From assembly GCF_002154505.1 (NCBI RefSeq), contig NZ_MUBM01000008.1:1-44505 (forward strand): a stretch of 44,505 bases of DNA. Direction: 5' to 3'. How positions within the stretch are numbered: position 1 is the stretch's first letter; the number at the start of each line of letters is the position of its first letter. The position numbers and the translations under genes were made by a program. Source of the stretch: Streptomyces carpinensis. GTDB taxonomy: Bacteria; Actinomycetota; Actinomycetes; Streptomycetales; Streptomycetaceae. Of the stretch, positions 16,277 through 23,756 are shown piece by piece. The notes beneath the pieces are model-generated. The model worked only from the letters and a program-made list of their open reading frames with translations. It made no database searches and had not been told where the DNA came from.

Positions 16277-19200
16277 GTGCACGAGATGAGCGACGAGCCG
16301 CAGCCGCAGGCCGGGGCGCAGCAGCCACAGGCCGAGACGCAGCCGCAGCCGCAGTCCGCCGAGTCAGAGGCGACAGCGCCGCAGTCCGGCCGAGTCCCGC
16401 CACCGAAGGCCGCAGCGCGGCCCCGGACCGACTCCGCAGAGCGGGGCTCCGCCGAGTCCGCCACATCCGGGTCCGAGTCCGCCGACGAGGACGCCGCCGG
16501 GTCCTCGTCCGCTGCGCAGGAGCCCGAGGGCTCCGCGGCACAGGGCTCTGCCGGGTCCGCGGATGAGCGCCGCGAGGGGGCTGCGGCGCGGGGCTCGGCC
16601 CGGGCTGCCGGGCAGCGCCCCGACGGGCCCGCGGCGCAGGGCCGCGCGGAGGGCGCCGCAGGTGGGCGTCCGAGCGCCGCCGCAGACGGTGACAGCGCCG
16701 CAACCGCGGCCGAGGGCGGGTCGGGAGGCGCGGGCGGGTCCGCGGTCGAGAGCGCGGACGGACCCGCGTCGGGAGTCGGCGGCGGACGAGGTGACGCGAG
16801 GGCTGCTGCGGGCGGCGCGGGTGCGCCCGCCCGAGGCGACGCGAGCACTTCCGGAGCAGACCGCACAGGGGCCGGTGACGCGAGCGCGGCGGGATCCGCC
16901 GCGGGCGGACACCGCGACGCCCCCACGGACGGCGACTCGGGCAACCACGATGCGGGCAACCACGGCATCCCCGCACAAGGCCACGGACACACCACCGGCA
17001 CAGGCCCCTCATGGGCCGCCCGGTCGGGCGGCGCGGGCGCACCCGCGCAAGACGACGACGCCCCCGGAACAGCCCGCGATGCGGGCAACCCCGCACGCGG
17101 GCAAGGAGACACCACCGGCACAGGCCCCTCGTGGGCCGCCCGGTCGGGCGCCACGGGCGCACAGGGCAACGCCGACATTCCCGCCCCGCGCCACCCCGAC
17201 ACCGCCGCGGGACGTACCTCGGGCATCCCCGCGACCGGCCGGGCAACGACCACCGGCCAGGGCGGCGCTGCGGGCCGTCCGGGAGCCGTCGGCCCCACAG
17301 GAGCCCTCGGCCACGCGGGAGTTGTCGGCCAGGGACCCGCGGGCGGCACCTCGACAAGCCGTCCGGCCACCCCCGCGGCGGGCCACACGAGCGCCGCCAT
17401 GAGCGGTGGCCGCCGCCCCGGGGCCGCCGCGGCCGGCGGAGCCGAAGGAACCGGCGGAGCCCGGGACGTCCCCGGCGAGGGTGAGGCCAAGCAGCCGAAG
17501 CGGGCCAAGCGGACCGGGTGGCGGCGGGTGTTCCCGACCTGGCGGATGCTGCTCGGTGGGTTCCTCACCGTCGTGCTGCTGGTGATCGGCGCGTTCATCC
17601 TCGGGTACTCCCTCGTCGAGATCCCGCCCGCCAACGCCCTGGCCATGAAGCAGGCCAACGTCTACCTCTACGACGACGGCACCGAGATCGCCCGCGACGG
17701 CGACATCAACCGCGAGAGCGTCGCCCTCGCGCAGATCTCCAAGGACGCCCAGCACGCCGTACTGGCCGCCGAGGACCGCGACTTCTACACCGAGTCCGCC
17801 GTCGACCCCAAGGCGATGGTCCGCGCCGGCTGGAACACCGCCACCGGCAAGGGCAAGCAGTCCGGCTCCACGATCACCCAGCAGTACGTCAAGAACTACT
17901 ACCTGGGACAGGAACAGACCGTCACCCGCAAGGTGAAGGAGTTCTTCATCGCGATCAAGCTGGACCGCAACGAGCCCAAGGACAAGATCCTCGAGGGCTA
18001 CCTCAACACCAGCTACTTCGGCCGCAACGCCTACGGCATCCAGGCCGCCGCCCAGGCCTACTACGGCATCAAGGCCAAGGACCTCGACCCGGCGCGCGCC
18101 GCCTACCTCGCCGCACTGGTCAACGCGCCCAGCGAGTACGACGTCGTCGCCCACCCCGAGAACAAGGCCGCCGCCGTCGCCCGCTGGAACTACGTCCTGG
18201 ACGGCATGGTCAAGAAGCACTGGCTCAGCGCCTCCCAGCGGGCCGGCATGAAGTTCCCCATGCCGAAGGACGCCACCGTCCCCACCGGGATGGCCGGTCA
18301 GCGCGGCTACCTCGTCCGCGCGGTGAAGGACTACCTGGCCAAGAACAAGATCCTCAGCGAGGACGAGCTGGCCGCGGGCGGCTACCGCATCACCACCACC
18401 CTGCAGAGGAGCAAGCAGGACGCCTTCGTGAAGGCGGTCGACGACCAGCTGATGAAGAAGCTGGACAAGAACAACCCGGTCGACAAGTACGTCCGGGCCG
18501 GCGGCGCCGCCGTCGACCCGAAAACCGGCGAGATAGTCGCCATGTACGGCGGCATCGACTACGTCAAGCAGTTCACCAACAACGCCACCCGCCGGGACTT
18601 CCAGGTCGGCTCCACCTTCAAGCCGTTCGTCCTCGCCTCCGCCGTCCAGAACCACTCCGAGACCGCGGACGGCCGCCGCATCACCCCCAACACGATCTAC
18701 GACGGCACCAACAAGCGGCCCGTCCAGGGCTGGAGCGGCTACTACGCCCCCGAGAACGAGGACCAGCGCTCCTACGGCGACATCACCGTCCGTGAGGCCA
18801 CCGACAAGTCCGTCAACGCGGTGTACGCGCAGATGGCCGTCGACGTCGGCGCCGACAAGGTGAAGGACACCGCCGTCGCCCTCGGTCTGCCGACCGACAC
18901 CCCGGAGCTGATCGGCGGCCCGTCCATCGCGCTCGGCGTGGCCCGGGCCAGCGTCCTCGACATGGCCGAGGCCTACGCGACCCTCGCCAACCACGGCAAG
19001 CACGGCGCGTACACGATCATCAAGAAGATCACCAAGGACGGCGCCGACGTGGTGGACCTGCCCGAGCAGACCACCTCGCAGGCCGTCAGCCGCGAGGCCG
19101 CCGACACCACCACCGCGGTCCTGCAGTCCGTCGTCCAGAACGGCACCGGCGCCCCGGCCCAGGCGATCGGCCGCCCGGCCGCCGCCAAGACCGGCACCGC

Positions 19201-19858
19201 CGAGAACGACCAGGCCGCCTGGTTCGCCGGCTACACCCCCGACCTGGCCACCGTCGTCTCCGTCATGGGCCAGGACCCGGTCACCGCCGCCCACAAGCCG
19301 CTGTACGGCGCCATGGGCCTGGACCGGATCAACGGCAGCGGCCCGCCCGGCAGCATCTGGGCCCAGTTCATGGGCGACGCCCTGAAGAACACCCTGGCCA
19401 CCGACTTCGACCTGCAGATCCAGCCCGGCGCCGACCAGACCCAGCCGCCGCCGTCCAGTGGCACCGCCGAGACGCCGGGCACCGGCGGGCAGGACAACGG
19501 CGGCAGCACCGGCACGGACACCGGCGGCCAGGACACCCAGGGTCAGGGCCAGGACCAGGGGCAGACCGGAGGCACCCCGGGCGACACCGCCGGCGGCACC
19601 ACGGGCGACACCCCGACCACCGGCGGCCAGGGCGGGAGCACCCCGACCACCGGCGGCGGCACCGGCGACACCACGGCCGGAGGAACCACGGGCGGCACCC
19701 CGACCACCGGCGGCCAGGACGGGGGCACACCGACCACCGGCGGCGGCACGACCGGCAGCACCAGCCCGAGCGGCGGCACGACGGGCGACGGCGGGACGAC
19801 CACCGGCACGGACACGAGCACGGGAGGCGGCCAGAACGTCACCGCGCCGAGACCGTAG
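16277..19858 (+). CDS. Bifunctional class A penicillin-binding protein with long low-complexity tails
   Basis: 1,193 residues from GTG 16277 (ATG 16286 gives 1,190). Residues 1-420 are a cytoplasmic tail almost wholly of Ala, Gly, Ser, Pro, Glu and Thr, containing two copies of a 40-residue unit. One membrane segment follows (about 424-448). The GT51 glycosyltransferase has its catalytic Glu in E499-DRDFYT and the GSTITQQ segment, and polymerises lipid II. The transpeptidase has S779-TFK, S845-VN and K971-TG, all intact. The last 125 residues are a Gly/Thr/Pro/Asp-rich external tail with repeated TPTTGG units. Typical relatives are 700-850 residues, so the excess is in the tails. It builds and cross-links peptidoglycan at the membrane. 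It is divergent from the ABC operon and convergent with the SMR gene. Confidence 0.95.
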   Translation: MHEMSDEPQPQAGAQQPQAETQPQPQSAESEATAPQSGRVPPPKAAARPRTDSAERGSAESATSGSESADEDAAGSSSAAQEPEGSAAQGSAGSADERREGAAARGSARAAGQRPDGPAAQGRAEGAAGGRPSAAADGDSAATAAEGGSGGAGGSAVESADGPASGVGGGRGDARAAAGGAGAPARGDASTSGADRTGAGDASAAGSAAGGHRDAPTDGDSGNHDAGNHGIPAQGHGHTTGTGPSWAARSGGAGAPAQDDDAPGTARDAGNPARGQGDTTGTGPSWAARSGATGAQGNADIPAPRHPDTAAGRTSGIPATGRATTTGQGGAAGRPGAVGPTGALGHAGVVGQGPAGGTSTSRPATPAAGHTSAAMSGGRRPGAAAAGGAEGTGGARDVPGEGEAKQPKRAKRTGWRRVFPTWRMLLGGFLTVVLLVIGAFILGYSLVEIPPANALAMKQANVYLYDDGTEIARDGDINRESVALAQISKDAQHAVLAAEDRDFYTESAVDPKAMVRAGWNTATGKGKQSGSTITQQYVKNYYLGQEQTVTRKVKEFFIAIKLDRNEPKDKILEGYLNTSYFGRNAYGIQAAAQAYYGIKAKDLDPARAAYLAALVNAPSEYDVVAHPENKAAAVARWNYVLDGMVKKHWLSASQRAGMKFPMPKDATVPTGMAGQRGYLVRAVKDYLAKNKILSEDELAAGGYRITTTLQRSKQDAFVKAVDDQLMKKLDKNNPVDKYVRAGGAAVDPKTGEIVAMYGGIDYVKQFTNNATRRDFQVGSTFKPFVLASAVQNHSETADGRRITPNTIYDGTNKRPVQGWSGYYAPENEDQRSYGDITVREATDKSVNAVYAQMAVDVGADKVKDTAVALGLPTDTPELIGGPSIALGVARASVLDMAEAYATLANHGKHGAYTIIKKITKDGADVVDLPEQTTSQAVSREAADTTTAVLQSVVQNGTGAPAQAIGRPAAAKTGTAENDQAAWFAGYTPDLATVVSVMGQDPVTAAHKPLYGAMGLDRINGSGPPGSIWAQFMGDALKNTLATDFDLQIQPGADQTQPPPSSGTAETPGTGGQDNGGSTGTDTGGQDTQGQGQDQGQTGGTPGDTAGGTTGDTPTTGGQGGSTPTTGGGTGDTTAGGTTGGTPTTGGQDGGTPTTGGGTTGSTSPSGGTTGDGGTTTGTDTSTGGGQNVTAPRP
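16990..17153 (+). repeat. 120-bp-period tandem duplication in the PBP N-terminal tail
   Basis: About 42 bases starting at 16990 recur almost exactly from 17110, giving two copies of the peptide TTGTGPSWAARSG 40 residues apart. The intervening DNA is a degenerate version of the same unit. Confidence 0.75.
19600..19760 (+). repeat. TPTTGG-encoding repeats in the PBP C-terminal tail
   Basis: Four imperfect copies of an 18-base unit (ACC/ACA CCG ACC ACC GGC GGC) encode TPTTGG at intervals of 8-18 residues. Probably a flexible extracytoplasmic linker subject to slippage. Confidence 0.7.
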
Positions 19859-19886
19859 CGCTCATGTGGTGAGGGGGCGGCGGGTA

Positions 19887-19920
19887 GGGGGCCGACGGGG
19901 CACCGGTCCCCGACGGCCCC
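19887..19920. terminator. Bidirectional terminator between PBP and SMR genes
   Basis: Nested stem of GGCCG/CGGCC and CGGGG/CCCCG with an A-A mismatch and a seven-base loop; it ends at the SMR stop codon and follows the PBP stop by about 30 bases. Confidence 0.65.
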
Positions 19921-20240
19921 TAGTGACCGGAGGTCACCTTCAGCCCCACCACCGCCACCAGCAGCAGACACACGAAGAAGATCCGGGCGGCGGTCGCCGG
20001 CTCCCCCAGCACCACCATGCCCAGCACCGCCGCACCGGCCGCGCCGATGCCGACCCAGACGCCGTAGGCGGTACCGATGGGCAGGGAACGGGCGGCGTAG
20101 GACAGCAGCAGCATGCTCGCGACGATCCCGGCACCGGTGAGCACACTGGGAACCGGCCGGGTGAAGCCCTCGCTGTACTTCATCCCGATCGACCAGCCGA
20201 CCTCCAGCAGACCGGCGACGACAAGCAGAACCCAGGCCAC
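19920..20240 (-). CDS. sugE: SMR family exporter, SugE/Gdx type
   Basis: 106 residues from GTG at 20238-20240, eight bases after GGAGG; the GTG at 20249 overlaps the ribosome site and is less likely. Four membrane segments. The conserved acidic residue of the small multidrug resistance family is E13 (LLEVGW). Features of the Gdx/SugE branch, rather than EmrE, are the GMKYSEGFTR segment after TM1 and AYGVWVGIGAAG in TM3. Gdx members export guanidinium by proton antiport as dual-topology dimers. A guanidine-III riboswitch candidate in the 5' leader supports that substrate independently. No second SMR gene lies next to it, consistent with a homodimer. Confidence 0.92.
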   Translation of the reverse strand: MAWVLLVVAGLLEVGWSIGMKYSEGFTRPVPSVLTGAGIVASMLLLSYAARSLPIGTAYGVWVGIGAAGAAVLGMVVLGEPATAARIFFVCLLLVAVVGLKVTSGH

Positions 20241-20278
20241 GACGAGCACCTCCGAGACGATTCACTGACGAACGGGGG

Positions 20279-20323
20279 TGCGTCGTCTTTGCCTGCATCC
20301 CGGTACGGCGCGTCTCGTCGGGC
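20279..20323 (-). promoter_or_regulatory. Guanidine-III (ykkC-III) riboswitch candidate
   Basis: In the 5' leader of the SMR gene, about 40-80 bases before the start, the minus strand shows the core of this class: a P1 stem CCCG/CGGG closed around ACGAG and a GCGCCGTAC loop, then AGGCAAAGACG and a GACGC end that can pair with the GCGCCGT loop as the pseudoknot (one C-A mismatch). The described class, common in actinobacteria, has the same elements CGGACGAG, GCGCCGUACC and AGGACAAGACGG in this order and spacing. The match was made from memory of the consensus, not by a covariance search. Confidence 0.75.
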
Positions 20324-20375
20324 TCCCTTCCGAGGTTAGCAAAGCACAGGCAAAGGGGCCGGTGACCGACGACGA

Positions 20376-20405
20376 AGGGGCTGGTGACAACGGTCACCAG
20401 CCCCT
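20376..20405 (-). terminator. Terminator of the GroES-like gene
   Basis: Perfect 13-bp stem (20376-20388 with 20393-20405) and a four-base loop, about 35 bases after the GroES-like stop on the minus strand and upstream of the riboswitch. Confidence 0.75.
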
Positions 20406-20438
20406 CGCATCCGGCCCTCGGCCCTCACATCACCGCAC

Positions 20439-20795
20439 TCACAGGTACAGGCCGGTGGAGTCCTCCGACCCCTCGAACCGGTCGGCGGCCACGGCGTGCA
20501 GATCACGCTCGCGCATCAGCACGTACGCGGTGCCCCGCACCTCCACCTCGGCCCGGTCCTCCGGGTCGAACAGGACCCGGTCGCCCGGCTCCACGGTCCG
20601 CACGTTCTGCCCGACCGCGACGACCTCCGCCCAGGCCAGCCGGCGTCCCACCGCCGCCGTGGCGGGAATCAGGATGCCGCCGCCCGAACGCCGCTCGCCC
20701 TCGCTCGTGTCCTGCCGGACGAGGACCCGGTCGTGCAGCATCCGGATCGGCAGCTTGTCGTGATGGGTGCTGTGCTCGTTTCTGTTGGCGCTCAC
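20439..20795 (-). CDS. Orphan GroES-like co-chaperonin
   Basis: 118 residues. The central 90 residues follow the Cpn10 fold: a DRVLVRQD first strand, GGGILIPATA at the position of the mobile loop end, an EVVAVG strand and PGDRVLFDPE, the usual GroES signature region, then a YVLMRERDL strand. It carries about 15 extra N-terminal residues and a 15-residue C-terminal tail that GroES lacks. No groEL lies in the window. The mobile loop (about 28-40, SEGERRSGG) differs from classical GroES, so it may have a specialised partner or ligand. Such stand-alone paralogues are known in Streptomyces; their job is unclear. It has its own terminator. Confidence 0.8.
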   Translation of the reverse strand: MSANRNEHSTHHDKLPIRMLHDRVLVRQDTSEGERRSGGGILIPATAAVGRRLAWAEVVAVGQNVRTVEPGDRVLFDPEDRAEVEVRGTAYVLMRERDLHAVAADRFEGSEDSTGLYL

Positions 20796-20838
20796 GCCTC
20801 GAACCTACCTGCCTTCAGCATGTCCGTACCCGGGTGGG

Positions 20839-21168
20839 TCAGCCCCGGCGCCTGCGCGCGCCCAGGGTGAGCAGCCCGACGACGCCGACGGCGACGAGCG
20901 CGACCGGCACGATCCGCTCCAGGCGGGGCGCGCCGTCCCCGTCCACGAACTGGGCCCGCACATCGCTCACGACCCGGTTGACCTGCACATAGGCCCGTCC
21001 GAGAGTGTGGTCGATGTTGGCGGCGACCTTGGCCTTGGCGTCGCCGACGATGGTCTTCGGGTGCACGCGCACCCCGATCTCGTCGAGCGTCTCGGCCAGC
21101 ACCTCGCGACGGCGCCTGATGTCCGCCTCGATCTCAGCCGGGGTCCTGGTGTCCGCCGTGTCCGCCAC
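20839..21168 (-). CDS. DUF3618 membrane protein
   Basis: 109 residues from GTG at 21166-21168, seven bases after GGAGG; the frame extends to 21243. The N-terminal TPAEIEADIRRRREVLAETL segment and the following DEIGVRVHPKTI block are the DUF3618 signature. The middle is amphipathic, and a single membrane helix lies near the C-terminus (IVPVALVAVGVVGLLTLGA) followed by a basic end, giving an N-out or N-in tail-anchored form. DUF3618 genes in actinomycetes often sit beside phage-shock-like or DUF1269-type envelope genes; here it is beside bcp, divergently. Confidence 0.82.
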   Translation of the reverse strand: MADTADTRTPAEIEADIRRRREVLAETLDEIGVRVHPKTIVGDAKAKVAANIDHTLGRAYVQVNRVVSDVRAQFVDGDGAPRLERIVPVALVAVGVVGLLTLGARRRRG

Positions 21169-21298
21169 CGTACCGCCTCCGAAGTCCACTGATGCCTGTT
21201 CAGTACAGTCTGTCAGCTCCGGGCCGGACCGTACTGTCGGCACCCCCGGTTACCCTCGGACCGACACGGTATTGGCACGCACGAGGAGACGAGCTTCC

Positions 21299-21766
21299 AT
21301 GACCGAGCGACTCCAGCCCGGGGATGTGGCCCCCGCCTTCACGCTCCCCGACGCCGACGGCAACGAGGTGTCGCTGGCCGACCACAAGGGCCGCAAGGTC
21401 ATCGTCTACTTCTACCCGGCCGCCCTCACCCCGGGCTGCACCAAGCAGGCCTGCGACTTCACCGACAACCTCCAGCTCCTGGCCGGCGCGGGCTACGACG
21501 TGATCGGCATCTCCCCCGACAAGCCCGAGAAACTGGCGAAGTTCCGCGAGAAGGAGTCCCTGAAGGTCACCCTCCTCGCCGACCCCGACAAGAAGGTCCT
21601 GGACGCCTACGGCGCCTTCGGCGAGAAGATGAACTACGGCAGGACCTACATGGGCGTCATCCGCTCCACGATCATCGTGGACGAGGACGGCAAGGTCGAA
21701 CGCGCCCTGTACAACGTCAGGGCCACCGGCCACGTGGCCAAGATCATCAAGGATCTTGGGATCTGA
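21299..21766 (+). CDS. bcp: Peroxiredoxin Bcp (thiol peroxidase)
   Basis: 155 residues from ATG 21299 with GAGGAGA upstream; the longer open frame to 21005 is not supported. The active site TPGC47TKQAC52 contains the peroxidatic and resolving cysteines five residues apart, as in the Bcp/PrxQ group. The remaining fold is of thioredoxin type (VIVYFYP, GISPD, STIIVDEDG). It reduces H2O2 and organic hydroperoxides in the cytoplasm using thioredoxin. The SPDKPEKLAKF segment is characteristic of Bcp. The HNH gene begins nine bases after its stop. Confidence 0.95.
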   Translation: MTERLQPGDVAPAFTLPDADGNEVSLADHKGRKVIVYFYPAALTPGCTKQACDFTDNLQLLAGAGYDVIGISPDKPEKLAKFREKESLKVTLLADPDKKVLDAYGAFGEKMNYGRTYMGVIRSTIIVDEDGKVERALYNVRATGHVAKIIKDLGI

Positions 21767-21774
21767 GGGCCACA

Positions 21775-22968
21775 GTGCAGGCCGCGAGCGGCCCGCGCCG
21801 GGTGACCGGTACGGGCCGCTTCTGCATTCCGTGCGTGACCGTCCGACAAACGGTTCGTTACTCCGTACGAGCTACGAACACGTGGCCGCATACGGAACCG
21901 GGAGGGCTCGATGGGGGCGATGCGTACGCCGAGGAACGACCGGAGAAGGCCGCGGACCCGTACAGCAGGGAACGGCTTGCGTGGACCGTCGCCGAAGCTC
22001 GCAACTGGGCAGACCTGATACGGCGGCTGGGACTTCGGGTAAACGGAGGCCAACGACGGGTGCTTCAGGAGAAAGTCGCCGCTCACGGGCTCGACACCAG
22101 CCACTTCGTCAAACGCAGCCCCTGGCGCAAGTACCCGGACGCCGCGATCGCAATGGCTGCCGCCTCCTCGTCCTCGCTCCGCGAAGTGGCCCTGAAGCTC
22201 GGCGCCACCCCGGCCACCGGGACGCTGTCCCATATCCGTCGCCGGATCAGCGCATCCGGAATCGACGTCAGCCATTTCCCTGGGTTGAACGAGCCCGAAC
22301 CGGACCTGCCTTTCACGCCGCAGGAGTTGAGCGCCGCCGCAACGACGGCGACGAGCATCCGTGGTGTGGCCCGCGCCTTGGGCATACCGGACGACAGCTG
22401 CTCCCGCTCGGCCCTGAATCGCATGCTACGCGCCCAGGCCATCGACACAGAGCACTTCTCCCACCGCCGAGTCGCGATTCCCGAGGGCAGGTTGCGCGAC
22501 GCAGTGGAGCGTTCCACGAGTTATGCCGAGGTGATGCGATGTCTCGACCTGGAAGTCAACGACACCAACCACCGGCGCGTCCGACGTGCATCAGCTCGGC
22601 TCGGTCTCGATACAAGCCACTTCAAGCGCAAGTCATGGGCTCGGCCGGAGCGCCCCGCACCGGCACCCATCGCTCGACGGGTGCTGGTAGTCCTGCCTCC
22701 CGACGCCGGGCGGACGAACAGGACTCAACTCCACCGGGCACTGACCGAGATCGGCGTGCCGTATGCATGCGAGACCTGTGGCAATGCCGGGGAGTGGCTG
22801 GGGCAGCCGATCACCTTGCAGATCGACCACGTCAACGGCAACTGGCGCGATAACCGCCGGGAGAATCTGAGGTACCTGTGTCCCAACTGCCACTCCTTGA
22901 CGGAGACGTGGTGCCGCCAGAAGGGGAGGCCACCTCTCGCCGCGAAACGAGCGATGCCCGTACACTGA
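21775..22968 (+). CDS. HNH endonuclease-like protein with four tandem helical modules
   Basis: Up to 397 residues; GTG 21775 or GTG 21835 are the only usable in-frame starts and neither has a good ribosome site. Four modules of about 57-60 residues, each ending in a GLDTSHF-like motif (at about residues 105, 162, 222 and 277), look like repeated helix-turn-helix DNA-reading units. The C-terminal HNH nuclease has C332-xx-C335, IDHVNGN (351-352 D-H) and C369-xx-C372, so a structural zinc and the DH-N catalytic set are present. Similar HNH proteins with such modules occur in phages and actinomycete genomes. The first 60 residues look like unrelated sequence read in frame. See the finding on a possible one-base frame disruption near 21913-21917. 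Confidence 0.75.
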   Translation: MQAASGPRRVTGTGRFCIPCVTVRQTVRYSVRATNTWPHTEPGGLDGGDAYAEERPEKAADPYSRERLAWTVAEARNWADLIRRLGLRVNGGQRRVLQEKVAAHGLDTSHFVKRSPWRKYPDAAIAMAAASSSSLREVALKLGATPATGTLSHIRRRISASGIDVSHFPGLNEPEPDLPFTPQELSAAATTATSIRGVARALGIPDDSCSRSALNRMLRAQAIDTEHFSHRRVAIPEGRLRDAVERSTSYAEVMRCLDLEVNDTNHRRVRRASARLGLDTSHFKRKSWARPERPAPAPIARRVLVVLPPDAGRTNRTQLHRALTEIGVPYACETCGNAGEWLGQPITLQIDHVNGNWRDNRRENLRYLCPNCHSLTETWCRQKGRPPLAAKRAMPVH

Positions 22969-23001
22969 ACGCTGCCGGTCGAGCACGATGACCGTTTTTG
23001 A

Positions 23002-23087
23002 GCGGCCGTGATGGAATTTGGCAGTCATGCTGGGTTTAGGTCCCAGTGGGCTATACGCCCGTGTGGGTTCGAGTCCCACCGGCCGCA
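23002..23087 (+). tRNA. tRNA-Leu (anticodon UAG)
   Basis: 86 bases, class II tRNA. Acceptor stem GCGGCCG (23002-23008) pairs with CGGCCGC (23080-23086), discriminator A at 23087. The anticodon stem CTGGG/CCCAG encloses TTTAGGT, giving anticodon TAG. A long variable arm follows, and GGTTCGAGTCC forms the T arm. The 3' CCA is not encoded. Confidence 0.95.
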
Positions 23088-23088
23088 C

Positions 23089-23121
23089 CGCCCCCCGCCT
23101 TTTGAACAAAGGCGGGGGGCG
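23089..23121. terminator. Terminator after tRNA-Leu
   Basis: 14-bp stem (23089-23102 with 23108-23121) with a five-base loop, two bases after the tRNA end and also just after the convergent rdgB stop, so it can serve both. Confidence 0.8.
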
Positions 23122-23131
23122 TCTTCGTAGG

Positions 23132-23740
23132 TCAGCCCAACAACTCCCGCACCACCGGCACCAGTGCCCGGAACGCCTTGCCCCGGTGGCTGATCGCGTT
23201 CTTCTCCTCCGGGCTCAGCTCCGCGCATGTGCGGGTCTCGCCGTCCGGCTGGAGGATCGGGTCGTAGCCGAAGCCGTTCGTGCCGGCCGGGGCGTGGCGC
23301 AGCACGCCCCGCAGTTGGCCTTCCACCACCCGCTCCGTGCCGTCCGGCAGCGCCAGGGCCGCCGCGCAGGCGAAGTGCGCTGCCCTGTGGTCGTGGGCGA
23401 TGTCCGAGAGCTGGGCGAGGAGCAGGTCGAGGTTGGCCTTGTCGTCGCCGTGCCTGCCGGACCAGCGGGCGGAGAAGATGCCGGGGGCGCCGCCGAGGAC
23501 GTCGACGCAGAGGCCGGAGTCGTCCGCCACGGCCGGCAGGCCTGTCGCCTGGGCCAGGGCGTGGGCCTTGAGCAGGGCGTTCTCGGCGAAGGTGACGCCT
23601 GTTTCCTTGACGTCGGGGATGTCGGGGTAGGCCTCCGCCCCGACGAGTTCGTGGCTCAGGCCTGCGTCGGCGAGGATCGCCCTGAGTTCGGTGATCTTTC
23701 CGGCGTTGCGGGTGGCGAGGATCAAGCGGGTCATGCTCAC
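23132..23740 (-). CDS. rdgB: RdgB/HAM1 non-canonical purine NTP pyrophosphatase
   Basis: 202 residues from GTG 23740 or 200 from ATG 23734. Hallmarks: LATRNAGK near the N-terminus (substrate phosphate binding), the FAENALLKAHA helix, ADDSGL with metal-binding Asp residues, GIFSARWSG, TNGFGYDPI and the final AISHRGKA block. It removes ITP, dITP and XTP by hydrolysis to the monophosphate and PPi. It pairs functionally and by position with rph upstream on the same strand, as in many actinobacteria, here with a small lipoprotein gene between them. Confidence 0.96.
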   Translation of the reverse strand: MSMTRLILATRNAGKITELRAILADAGLSHELVGAEAYPDIPDVKETGVTFAENALLKAHALAQATGLPAVADDSGLCVDVLGGAPGIFSARWSGRHGDDKANLDLLLAQLSDIAHDHRAAHFACAAALALPDGTERVVEGQLRGVLRHAPAGTNGFGYDPILQPDGETRTCAELSPEEKNAISHRGKAFRALVPVVRELLG

Positions 23741-23756
23741 CAGTATCAGGGGACGG

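Noticed and set aside
23002..23087. tRNA-Leu 3' end as an attachment site for an integrated element
   Set aside because: No integrase and no repeat of the tRNA end within the window; the modular HNH gene next to it is not enough evidence.
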